In this document: positions 11,524 to 22,098 of the stretch, piece after piece
How positions within the stretch are numbered: the first letter of the stretch is position 1
How the letters are laid out: each line of letters starts with the position of its first letter
NCBI RefSeq assembly: GCF_032362555.1
Contig: NC_083534.1
Location: 90,001-154,000 of the forward strand
Reading direction: 5' to 3'
From: Amyelois transitella
Taxonomy: Eukaryota; Arthropoda; Insecta; Lepidoptera; Pyralidae
DNA: 64,000 nt
Translations under genes and position numbers: made by a program
Notes under the pieces: generated by a model
Databases searched by the model: none
What the model was told of the DNA's origin: nothing
Seen by the model: the letters and a program-made list of their open reading frames with translations, nothing else

Positions 11524-14500
11524 ATGGGCTCGTCGTTCTGGGTGTACGCGCGAGGATCATGGCGGCAGCTGGACGTGACCACGGGGCGGGTGCAGGGCTG
11601 GGCGGCGCGGCCGCGGTTCTGCTACTACCGGCGCGGGCGGCTGCACGTCGCGCGGCCGGCCGCCGTGCTGCAAGGACTGCAGGCCCTGCTGGAGAAACGG
11701 CCCACTAGTGTCAGGGACGGTCTGCCCTTGTCACAACGCAGGTAAACAAGCATAACAATCCAGCTATCGTTATAATGATGCATTCGTTTAACTATTCTAT
11801 TCTATTCTAATTATGAGAACCCCAGTGGCAGATAGAGGCAGAAGTCTTGAAAGATTAACAGAATATGTTCAGCTGTTAGGCTTACTGATAGAATTGAGAC
11901 TCAAAAAGTGACAGGTTGCTGGCGCATACCCTTAGCCACCTTTTACGACTTCTATGGGAAAGAGATGAACTGGTCCTTTTCTTTTTTTATTGGTGCCACA
12001 ATCATATGGCACCTAATCTAGTTGAGATATTTTAACAGCAGCTTGCCTCGTTGCTCGCAGAGTGTCAGTGCCCAGGCCGGGCAGGTCTCCTCGTCGCTGT
12101 TGCTGCAGTCACAACGTGCGCGCTCACACAGACAACTCCCGCAATGCACTAGTGCAGCTGAACCTGTCCACACAGTGCGCTAACTCAATGCCGGCCACAA
12201 CTACACAGGTGCACATTTATATCTTACACAGTATTTACTGTAACACCACCAAGAGTCTCACCATAACAGCAGGATTGAGTCTCAAATAGTGACACGTTGA
12301 TAGCTTTGCATCCATAGAAGAATCCCAAGTTAATAAGCCTGTCCCTTAGTCGCCTTTTACGACATCCATAGGAAAGAAATGGAGTGGTGCTATTCTTTTT
12401 TCTTCCGGGAACCACACAGCACTTAATTATTGTCTTTCTCTTTGAGAATAATAACTTTATTATGATGACTTTAGGTTTCTAAGAGGGTATTAGGATAAAA
12501 TGTAAAGATTAAACAGCTTTACTAATATCTTTTCTATAAAATAAGGCAGTGAAGTCAGATGCGGCGATTCAAGCAGACGTTGGGAGTGTGGCACAGGTTG
12601 TGGCCCACAAGAGGAAGAGGTCGCCGGTGCAAGAGTCTGACTCTATCACCCGGGTGCATAAGGTTCCTAGACGGCGAGAGGAGAGCGAGTCATCTACACC
12701 TGCTTTCAAGGTAATAATGTAGTTGTAGTACATATATACATACAAAACCCAAGTTTATAAGCTTATCTCTTAGTCTCCTTTGACGACATGGCAAAGAGAT
12801 GGAATAGTCCTATTCTTTTTTTCTATTGGTGTCGGGAACCACACGGCTTGGGATTCTTCTTTTAGGCGATGGGGTAGCAACCTGTCACTATTTAAAAAAA
12901 CAATTCTATCATACAGCGATACAGCTGACCGTGGCCTATAAGTCTCTTCAAGAGGACGAAGATACTTCTCCACAAGGGATATAAGAGGTGAGTGTAGGTA
13001 TGTATGTGTCTCCCCAGGAGCTGATCGTGAGCGAGGCGGACGTGGCGGCGCTGCGCAGCTTCGCGCTGCGCTCGCGCGCGCTGGCGGTGGACGTGCGCCG
13101 CTTCGACGCGGACGAGGCGTACCGGGGCGCCGTGTTCTACCGCCTCAACCCGCTGGTGCGCCTGGAGCGCTGTCCGTGGATCGCCGCCATGCTGGCGCAG
13201 GTAACAACGGCCACTCGAACTCTTCAGTAAATACAGGGTGACTTTTAATTTAAAACGTTAAAAGAAAAATATCGGTTCATATTTCAGAAAGTACGAAAAA
13301 AATAAAAGTATCAAAATCCACGATCCTAAATACGTAATATCACCCCGGCAGGCGGAAAAGCGACGCGTAAGATTCAGAGGTCAACGACACAATTCATTCA
13401 GCTGAGCGATCTCGACAACTCTGTACTTTACTTGATCTTGATACTAGAAAAATAATTTATTTTTTAGACATTTCTTTACATGTTTAGTTTTAATTTCTTT
13501 TTGTAGTATTGGTCTTTAATAAAGCGTGTGACGTAGTTTTTGAGGGTTTTTTAAATGTGAAAATGATGACGTTTAATTTAAATAAAAATAGGCTCAAAGG
13601 GCTCAGAAGCATGGGTATAGTCTATGTTTAAAAGGATGCAGTTGTTTTAAACGTCACCCTGTATATGTAAAAATAAATTGATTTAAAATAAATGATTGGA
13701 CTGTTCATGGGTTCACTCTATTGAGTATTATAAATATGTTGTCTGATATGAGGCATAATTAACTTTTAGGCTAATTTATTTTATTTATTTTGAATAAAAG
13801 TTTATCGCATTATCTCAAAGCACCACCACTCTACACAGAATGTCGTAAAGGGCGACTAAGAGACAGGCTTATAAACCTGTCACTATTTCAATTCTATTAT
13901 CAAGCCAAACAGCAGAATGTGGCCTATCGGTCTTTTGTGACGTGACTATATGTATGTAATTTGCCTCAATCGTCAGGACTGCTCGCTGCAGGAGTTCACG
14001 CGGTCGCTGGGGCTGCGCCCCGTGCGCCCCCCGCGCTCTCACAAGGAGAACTGCGATGGTAAGACTCGCTTCTTTTTTAAACAGTATATATACTATATTA
14101 TATATACCTATATTGCCAGTTCTGTGGCTCCTTATTCTGGCGGCTGTAAAACTTTAGTTGATATACTTTACATCCTATGTTTCCAATTTGTTATAGACAT
14201 AAATAGACAAAGAAGTAAACCTCAATCAAAGAAAAATTCTTCACAACATCAATTCAGGAACTATACGAACTCGAAGGAGACAAGTCATAAACGCAAAGAG
14301 GACGGCTCTGAAGATCGACCATGGAACACAAAAAACAAAGAGAATAAACAATTTCTATCTAAAAATAAGTCTCCGTCGGTATTGTACGGTATCAGACCAA
14401 AAAATACACTTAGAAAACATAATAAAACGGTGAGAAGTAGTTCTGAAGACAGTATTTCGTCTGCAGACGAATCGGCAGACAGACACGACAGAGATAATAG

Positions 14501-17500
14501 AATGAATAGAGAAAGGGAGAGGCGGAGAAGCGCTCGGATACGAACCCAAGATAAATCTCCTTTTAAAAGTGACAGTCGGTTGCGAAGTAGCCTGAAGGAA
14601 GCAGATACTAATCTTGAACGAACAGCTAAAGATAGTTCTGAAGATTCGTCCTACGTTTGGGCAGATAGGAGTGGCAGGCTTAAAGATCGCGTCAGACAAA
14701 CACTGGAAAGAGATCGTGATCGCTTCAAAGACAAATCACCGGCGAAAAGTGATAAAAGATTAAGAAGAAGACAGAAAAAAACAGGGAATAATGTTGAAAG
14801 GATAGTTAGAGACAGCTCTGAAGATGCGTCCAGTGGGTGGGCCAATAGAAATGGTAGGACTAAAGATGAAGTCAAAGGGAAACAAGGAAGCGATCGCGAG
14901 CGATCTGCGGATGGTTCGCCGGCGAAGGGTGATAGTAAATCCGGGAGCAGTCAGAAGAAAACCGAGACTAATGTTCTACAAATAATAAGAGATAGTTCGG
15001 AAGACTCATCACAAAATGTTTGGGATAAAAATCGTGTTAAACGCCGAAGCGCTCGCAGACTTTCTAAGGATAATACTCTGGAGAAGAGAGTCGGAAGTGT
15101 ACACGGGGATGATAAGGATAACGGAAATGATAAACCTGAGAAAAAGGATACGGAACTAGGAACGCGACCTCGTGATGTAGATTCGACAGCAAAAGGTATT
15201 AATGCACAGAAAGATGCAACAGATGGTCAGCGTGTGAACAGGGAAGACGCTGGCGGCAGGGCTGAGGACGGGCGGCGCGGGGACCGGCCGCAGAAGCGGC
15301 GCTCGGCGGTCGCTGCTCAGACTAAGTTCCAGGCTCAGAGACGGTGAGTTACATACGTACATAAATCACGCCTCTCCCAGAGGGTAGGCAGAGACCACAT
15401 CTTTCCACTTTCCACGACCCCTGCATACTTTTTTTGCTTCATCCCCATTCATAACTCTCTTAGAGCAAGCTCGTGGGTTCCGGGTACTCCTGACCAGACT
15501 TTTTGCTAGAACGTCTCCGATTCGTCTAGGCCTTACCACCCCACCAGTCCCATTCACACTCTTTTTTTAGTGAACCTGCTTTTATTCATCCTCTCCACAA
15601 GACCGAACCATCTAAGCATTCCCTTTTCTATTCCTGTCATTCTTTCACATCACAATATTTCCTTACCATGGTGAGTTTTTACTTTTATTTTGCCAGGAGT
15701 CTAACCTGTGTCAGAGCTTATGGTGAAGCTGGGGGTTTAAACTAGCAGTGTTAGCGAGCGCCACGCTGCTAACACTACAGCTACATTTTTTATTTTGTCA
15801 ATGTGAAAAGAAGGATATAAGGGCCATAGAAAAATAAAAGACATTGTATCTTTACATGAGTTTTTTTCTGAAATATAACATACTAAGGATCAAGCCATCG
15901 TTTCCTCCACCGGCGCCCCGGTAGCTCACCAATAGTATCCCAAGTAACAGGTGTGTTGTGTTGGCGGCAGGGAGTACTCGCCGCTGGAGGACCACGCCAT
16001 CGTGCAGTGGCTGATGCTGGGCTCGCGCGCCAGGAAGGTCAACGGCAACGTCATATGGCGGGAGCTACAGGTCCGTGCTCACACACACACACACATTACA
16101 CTATGATATCAAGTCATTGTCATTTTCTCCTTTAAATTTTAACCGCCTTTAAAGAAAAATGGGTGATTATTGAGAACAGATTTATATGCTGATGTTTGTC
16201 GGAACTTGTTTATATAGAAATTAAAACAGCACAATTAGGTATTTACATCCATGACATAAAAAGTGTACTAAATTAGACATATTTAACATTGTAATATGCG
16301 CGGTTTTTCACATTCAAATATTTTCTCATTATTCCACTTTTGTTTATTTATTTATTTAATTAATAATTTATTTCAAACAAAAATTCACAAAAGGCTGACC
16401 ATACAGAAAAACTAAAAGTTGGTGGTTTGATAAAGTGCACATGCAAAATATTGCAAATTATATACATTACGAACAAAATACTTAAATACGTACAAGATAC
16501 ATATAACAATAAATTGTTCCTCTTTTTCTATATGGCCAGCAGTACCACTTTCAAACGATTGCGAGTGATATCAGTTTATATTTGTGTGTGAAGGGCCAGT
16601 TCAGCCGCATCGCGGGCAGCACGCGCACGTGGCACTCGCTGCGCAACCGCTACCTGCGCAGCATCCTGCCCGCGCTGGGCGCGCTGGCGCTGCCGCCCGC
16701 CGCCGCCGCCGCGCTGCGCGCCGCGCAGGCCGCGGGTGCGAGATCTGTGCATTCATTACAACAATCTATGATCTGGTCAATGCTGTTACCGCTTCTTCTG
16801 CACTGACGCTTTGGAAGCAGCACTAAACTTTATGACAATTGTTAAATGTTGTTTTAAATGTCTAATGTATAAAAAAATTAATTTGAATACATAATTATTG
16901 CACCTATTATGTAATTAACGCACCCAATGTTATTGTGACGTCAATATGTAATACCTTGTATCCAATTTTGAAAATAAATCTATTCTATTCTAATGAGAAC
17001 AAACAACTTTGACAACATAACACTTCCTTTAAAGGTGAAATAAAGTCACGCGGCCGCCCGTCGCGGCCCAACCCCCTGCTCACGGTGCCTGCAGTCCGCA
17101 GCGCGTGGGCCGCGCGGGGGAGGGGGAGGGGGGCGCCGGGGAGGGGGGACAGTGCGGGGGACACTCGCGACGCGGCCGACGGTGAAGGTTTGTTTGTAAT
17201 ATCTTTGATTTACACAGTAATAAATTGTACATACATAGTTATAAAATAAATGAATCACAATCGCGGAGATAGTAAGTAATGACTCTTTTCTGAGTTATAT
17301 ACTATGTATTAGTTTTAATGTTAACAGGCGCTTTTACGGTGATATCTTAAGAAAACTATTTTTATTCAAAACAAGCCTTAGCCTTTAGGAGTACTGAGAA
17401 AAAAGAAGTATTTACCTTAAATCCAGGAAAAATACTGTATAAAAAATTGGGATTAAAATTAGAAAAAAGTCCACGCACTTGATCTATTTTCACACGTAAT

Positions 17501-18611
17501 TGTAATAAGTTTTTAAGGATATACATTATACCTTAATTATCCTAAATCGAACTTGCAGATATAAATCGGCAATCTGTCCAGCACGTTAACATTCCAGGGT
17601 CGCCGCCCGCGCCCCCGGCCCGCCGCGCGCTGCGCCCCGCCCCCGCCCCCGCAGCCCGCCCCCCCGCCGCGGCCCGCAGCCCCCCGTACGGCGAGCTCAC
17701 GCGCCGGTTCGCCGACCACGCCGGCTCCGCGCCGGAGGCGGAGGTGAGTGTCGCCGCCAGGGGAAGGTCTGCCTGAAAGCCGGTGTGATGTCGGGCACGG
17801 ATTACCCGCTATAGATTGTCGCTCAGTTGACAGTCACCAAACTAGCAGGAAGTGCGGCGGTCGGGAGACATAGCTAGTGATGTGACATTGAAAGAAAGTG
17901 GCAAATTTTTATCGATATATCTTAATATTGATAATATTATCGAATTAAAAGCCACCGTCACATGCGCTAAGGGGTTGACCACCAAATGTTTACCTACAGT
18001 ACAACAGCCTGCAATACTTTTAAACCTTAGGTAGCTACTGAAACTCCTGTAAACGATTTCTGTAATCAACCAATCTATGTAAAATTTTACATGTTATATT
18101 TATTTTTATTATGTATATGAAATTTGTATTTAAATATTCATTTCACGAAGAAAGCTGCTATGCAAACTGACACCTCATAACTTTCCCATAGATGTCGTAA
18201 AAGGCGACTAAGGGCTGTAGGCTATGGTCTAGCAACCTGTCACTATTTAAATCTCAATTCCAATATACAGCTATACAATATTACCAAACCGCTCCAAAAT
18301 TCATCTCTTCTCTCATGGATATAGTATTACTGTATTAAATGCTCCTGTATATAATTTTGTATACATAAATCAATAAATGAAATAAATATACAGCTGAATC
18401 TGGCTTTGCAGTCTTTGCAAGACGGTTGCCTCCGTATACACCACAAGAGATATAGACGAGATTATATGTATGTATAAATGTAATATAGATCACATCAAGT
18501 CTCATTAACATATTATTATTATCTCACCTCCAGGAGCAGCAACGCAACGGCTCTGTCTCGCCGCCGGCCAAGCGGACGAGGAAGCTGTTCAACCACAGAA
18601 CGCAGCTCTGA
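11524..18611 (+). CDS. Rap1/TERF2IP-type Myb-domain protein
   Basis: Eleven exons: 11524-11741, 12061-12208, 12546-12710, 13018-13200, 13977-14058, 14197-15343, 15971-16070, 16594-16735, 17095-17187, 17559-17743 and 18534-18611, giving 846 aa with phases consistent throughout. Exons 7-8 (about residues 648-715) encode a Rap1-type Myb fold: YSPLEDHAIVQWL, then VNGNVIWREL, then TWHSLRNRYLRSIL. Exon 3 carries a basic nuclear signal (KRKRSP). The large exon 6 is Ser/Asp/Lys-rich with three 60-residue repeats. Exons 9-10 are Gly/Arg- and Pro/Ala-rich. Rap1 proteins sit at telomeres through TRF partners and also act in transcription. Here no clear N-terminal BRCT or C-terminal RCT domain was recognised, so orthology rests on the Myb region. 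Exon 9 is low-complexity and is the least certain exon. Confidence 0.75.
11822..12015 (-). mobile_element. Family A repeat, inverted
   Basis: A diverged copy lies in intron 1 of the Rap1-like gene, ending about 45 bp before the exon 2 acceptor. Confidence 0.75.
12262..12425 (-). mobile_element. Family A repeat, inverted, partial
   Basis: The copy in intron 2 runs from gattgagtctcaaatagtgaca to the head motif ccgggaaccacac. The (TGTA)n tail part is missing. Confidence 0.78.
12727..13010. mobile_element. Two family A half copies in head-to-head arrangement
   Basis: 12727-12848 is inverted and 12849-13010 is direct, meeting at the head motif ccacacggc. The direct half ends in gtatgtatgtg, only 7 bp before the exon 4 acceptor AG of the Rap1-like gene. 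Confidence 0.75.
13232..13663. mobile_element. MITE with TACAGGGTGAC inverted ends
   Basis: The left end tacagggtgacttttaattt is mirrored by the right end ttttaaacgtcaccctgta. The 432-bp interior has no coding capacity. TA at both outer ends suggests TA target duplication as in Tc1/mariner-like elements, but the superfamily is not certain. It lies in intron 4 of the Rap1-like gene. Confidence 0.75.
13845..13962 (+). mobile_element. Family A repeat, partial
   Basis: The middle and tail are present. The tgtatgt tail ends about 15 bp before the exon 5 acceptor of the Rap1-like gene. Confidence 0.75.
14550..15089 (+). repeat. Three 180-bp (60-aa) repeats inside exon 6
   Basis: In-frame units start at 14550, 14730 and 14910. 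Each contains a (K/G)SPxKxD motif, a KK/KE plus TN or NN step, then RDSSED or KDSSED followed by a Trp. A half unit (SSSEDS, from about 14435) precedes them. Units are diverged, so the duplication is old. Confidence 0.85.
15361..15670 (-). mobile_element. Non-LTR retrotransposon 3' end, antisense
   Basis: On the minus strand it encodes a C-terminal fragment with VRSTRNPRACSKR and DEAKKVCRGRGKWKDVVSAY, a pattern common at the end of insect LINE polymerase ORFs. Related tails occur at 27180-27290, 28580-28860 and 23208-23280. It is 5'-truncated and dead, in intron 6 of the Rap1-like gene. Confidence 0.75.
16905..16992 (+). mobile_element. Short LINE-like tail ending in (TCTAT)n
   Basis: gtgacgtcaatatgtaatacc and ttgtatccaattttgaaaataaatc match 28360-28422 nearly exactly. 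Both end in tctattctattc. Confidence 0.6.
18183..18482 (+). mobile_element. Family A repeat interrupted by an insert
   Basis: Head-side and tail-side parts of the repeat flank about 115 bp of foreign AT-rich sequence at about 18276-18390. It lies in the last intron of the Rap1-like gene. Confidence 0.65.
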
Positions 18612-18658
18612 CTGACTGACCGTCTGATCACTCAGTCAGGCAGTGATTTATGTGATTA

Positions 18659-18664
18659 AATAAA
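18659..18664 (+). terminator. Polyadenylation signal AATAAA of the Rap1-like gene
   Basis: The hexamer lies 48 bp after the stop codon. Confidence 0.7.
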
Positions 18665-20404
18665 TATTTTTATACTATATAATTTTTAAAACAAGATTTT
18701 TAACACACCTTATGTTGCATTCTAGACATTTTATATGTACATGTATATGAGAGTGCCCGGTCAGCGACGACCCACTGCAGGTTTATGTCAGAACTAAACT
18801 AATTATTTCTAACTTTAACACTTATTTTTACTCTCAAGTCTTCCTCAATTATAAATGAATACGTTTTGTATCCGTTTAATACTTTGTGGTAAATGCTACA
18901 GAATATAAATTAACAAGTAATAAATATAAATAAAAATAATATGCTTTCATACGAGCAAGCAAGTTAATAATTATTTTTGTAAATTATTGAAAATAGTTAT
19001 CTTTGACCTAATATTTCCTGGTATATCCTTTTTAAGTGACAAAATGTTATGAAAGATTTGTATTTAGATACATACATATAATCACGTCTATATCCCTTGC
19101 GGGGTAGACAGAGCCACGTATTTAATGGCCGTGTAACGGTGTGATGTATGTCTATTAAGTGTATAAAAGTTATTATTAAAATAATATACTGATGTGTGTG
19201 GGAGTGAGAGAAATTACAATGAGAGTGACTAACTTGATAAATAGAATCGTTTGATCATAACTTACTGCGATCGCTGGTCGCGAGGAGGTGCCGGGTATGT
19301 ATTGATATTGTATCATATATTTAAGAAGTGCTCAAAAATGTTAAGCTTGTGCGGCAGCTGATAACTAGCACTAGCCCGCGGCTCCGTCACCGTGGGTATT
19401 ATCAGAGAAAATAGCCCATGTTTGATCTCGTATACTTAACTATATTCATACAATATTTTATCAGAATCGGTCCAGTTAGTCGTCAAAGCATAAGAGACAG
19501 ATTATCACATTTATAATATAAGTATGTGTGAATTATGTATTAAATTTAAGGGATCTCGTAAAAAGGATAGAAGATAGTAATATGTAGATTTCAGTCTCAA
19601 CGCGCAAATCTCCAGTTTTATTAAAGTTGTTTTAAAATTTGTATTAAAAATAATATAGCTGTATTGTCCTCTCGGAGGCGTGGCGGAGACATTATTGTTA
19701 AGTTGAACTAATGCCCGTTTTCACCAACGCGTCCTTAACCCTAACCATAACCTAATTACAACACACGGTTTTCTCAGAAAACGCATTCAAATAGATTTTT
19801 TGCCAATATGACCTCGGTCAGTTATTATTTTATGTATGAATATAACGCGTTGTAGCCGAGATCACCACATGATACATAAAACGCGAGTTAGTGTTTTGGT
19901 TATTGAAATGTAAGACATCTTGCGGCTGAAGGTTCATTCGTTTAGGTATTTTTTTAACTTTGATTATTTACATCGCCTTGATTATGATAATTCGTGGAGT
20001 TATAGTAACGGAGGGAGTTGTCTCTGTATATTAAGTTTCAATATCTAAATTATGTTTATTACTTTTGTATTTATGGTTTGTGAAAATAAATTAAGTTCCT
20101 ACAAAAATTTTGAGAATAGATTTAGTCAATGATTAAAATTATTTTTAAACGGCTGTCCTTCATTGAAAACTATCATTTTAATTTTATGTTTACATTAGGA
20201 AAACTCATTCCGTATAATTTTGTCGAAAAATATTTGTAAAAAAATGCAACTAAAATGTATAAATTGAACAACGCTTAGTGTTTGCAAGCACGTGTGAAGA
20301 AAGAAGTATTAAGTTTAATATTTTGTATAATTGTAACCTTTAGTTCTAATTTGTTGGCATTAAATTATTTTTCTAAGCTGGCTGTTTTCGTTTTTGTTCT
20401 ATAA

Positions 20405-20670
20405 TCCTCATACATACATACATATAGTCAAGTCGATATCCCTTGCGGGGTAGACAGAGCCAACAGTCTTTAAAGACTAATAGGCCGTGTTCAGCTGTTT
20501 GACATAATGATAGAATTGAGATTCAAATAGTGACAGGTTGCTAGCCCATCGCCTAAAAAAAGAAATCCCAAGATTGGAAACCTATCCCTTAGCCACCTTT
20601 TACGACATCCATGGGAAAGAGATGGAGTGGTCCTATTCTTTTTTTTATTGGTGCCGGGAACCACACGGCA
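20405..20670 (-). mobile_element. Family A repeat, near full length, inverted
   Basis: It runs from (TACA)n at 20410 through cttgcggggtagacagagcc to the head ggtgccgggaaccacacggca. It is one of the best-preserved copies, about 265 bp. Confidence 0.88.
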
Positions 20671-21082
20671 TATCTATCAATAATCCTCCTGCGTTATTCA
20701 CAAGTGGACAAGACATATCATACCTCATTCACTATCAATCTTGCGTTAACATTAGAGGGATGAAAACTATGCCTTGGTAACTTTCGTGATAAGATAGGTA
20801 TATATATATATATATATGTGTGTGTTAGCCAGAAGCTGAATAAACTGGCTGTATGCTCCGAGCTTGAATAATTGATTCCCGGCCGTTCCCACTGGGAATG
20901 GAATTCTTTGGATTGTTCTCAGATAAGCATTAGGTACCTATTTTACATGTAAGTTATAAAGAGGTTATATTTAGATATTGCATTATTTTTGAGTGTACTT
21001 TTTTATAAAAGCTTGTCCCTGCCCCCGGTAGTACAGCACGCGGAAGCAGTTATTACCGCGCAAAAAACATTCGCTGTTTCAG

Positions 21083-21255
21083 ACATACATATTATCACGT
21101 CTATATCCCTTGGGTAGACAGGACCATCAGTCCTTAAAGACTGATAGGCCACGTTCAGCTGTTTGGCTTAATAATAGTGACAGGTTGCTAGCCTCGCCAT
21201 CGCCTACAAGAAGGATCCCAAGTGTACAAGCCTATTCTTATTTTATTGGTGCTTT
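21083..21255 (-). mobile_element. Family A repeat, inverted, internally deleted
   Basis: The tail and middle are clear, but the head part after gatcccaagtgtacaagcc is shortened. Confidence 0.75.
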
Positions 21256-21519
21256 TTTGGGTATTATTTGAATACAGGGTAAAAGTAATAAAACCCATGT
21301 TAGGATTTGATAAGTCTTTACTGCGGTCCTCGCCGCTAACATATGCTATGTCACTTTACAATTCTCTCAGGGATTTAACACTTACATAGTTACATGTTAC
21401 AACATATTTGAAGAAGGCTATTCGATTATCTAGCAATAACAAAAAGATAGTAGCAGAGGACCACTGTGAACGAGCTGTTATTGCGGCGAAGGTACGTACA
21501 TCGGACATTATATAATACT

Positions 21520-21725
21520 AGAGGCCGCCCGCGACTTCGTCCGCATGGAAACCCTATCAATCCCGCGGGAACTCTGGGATAAAAAGTAGCCTATGTGTTA
21601 TTCTGGGTCTTCAGCTACCTACATACCAAATTTCATGGTAATCGGTTCAGTAGTTTTTGCGTGAAAGAGTAACAAACATCCATACATCCATACAAACTTT
21701 CGCCTTTATAATAGTAGTAGGATAG
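21520..21725 (+). mobile_element. RTE-like LINE 3' end
   Basis: Motifs cccgcgacttcgtccgc, aaaagtagcctatgtgttatt, atcggttcagtagtttttgcg and the end ctttataatagtagtagga are those of a very common lepidopteran RTE-type tail. A diverged relative lies at 19370-19530 and another at 52250-52440. Confidence 0.75.
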
Positions 21726-22045
21726 TAACGAGTCTTGCTCGGAGTGCAGGCAGACTACAACGCATCACTCGCTAGGGTCCCTTCATTATTTTCAGGTTGA
21801 TGTGTACAACTGATTTGCCAAAGGTAGGGGGACCCTCTAATATTTATACTTAAGGAAAATTTTGTTATAAAGTTTAGGGAATTTTTACAGAATGTTTGAA
21901 GACGAAACAGACGTAAGACAGATCAGCTGGTTATCCAATTTCCATACTTTTTTTTACCTTTGCTTTTTTTATTTGTTAAGTCTTTATTGCACATTAAAAA
22001 CATACGGAAACCTACTCAGCTCGCACAAACATGCCGTTAAAAGTA

Positions 22046-22098
22046 TCTATCGTTGATTAAAATATACAGTAAGTTTAATATTTTAATCAACGATAGAT
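22046..22098. repeat. Hairpin-forming inverted repeat
   Basis: tatctatcgttgattaaaat is mirrored by attttaatcaacgatagat around a loop of about 15 bp. Confidence 0.85.

Noticed and set aside
14355-15362. Minus-strand frames opposite exon 6 of the Rap1-like gene
   Set aside because: Ser/Leu-rich shadows of the Ser/Asp/Lys-rich exon, with no supporting features.
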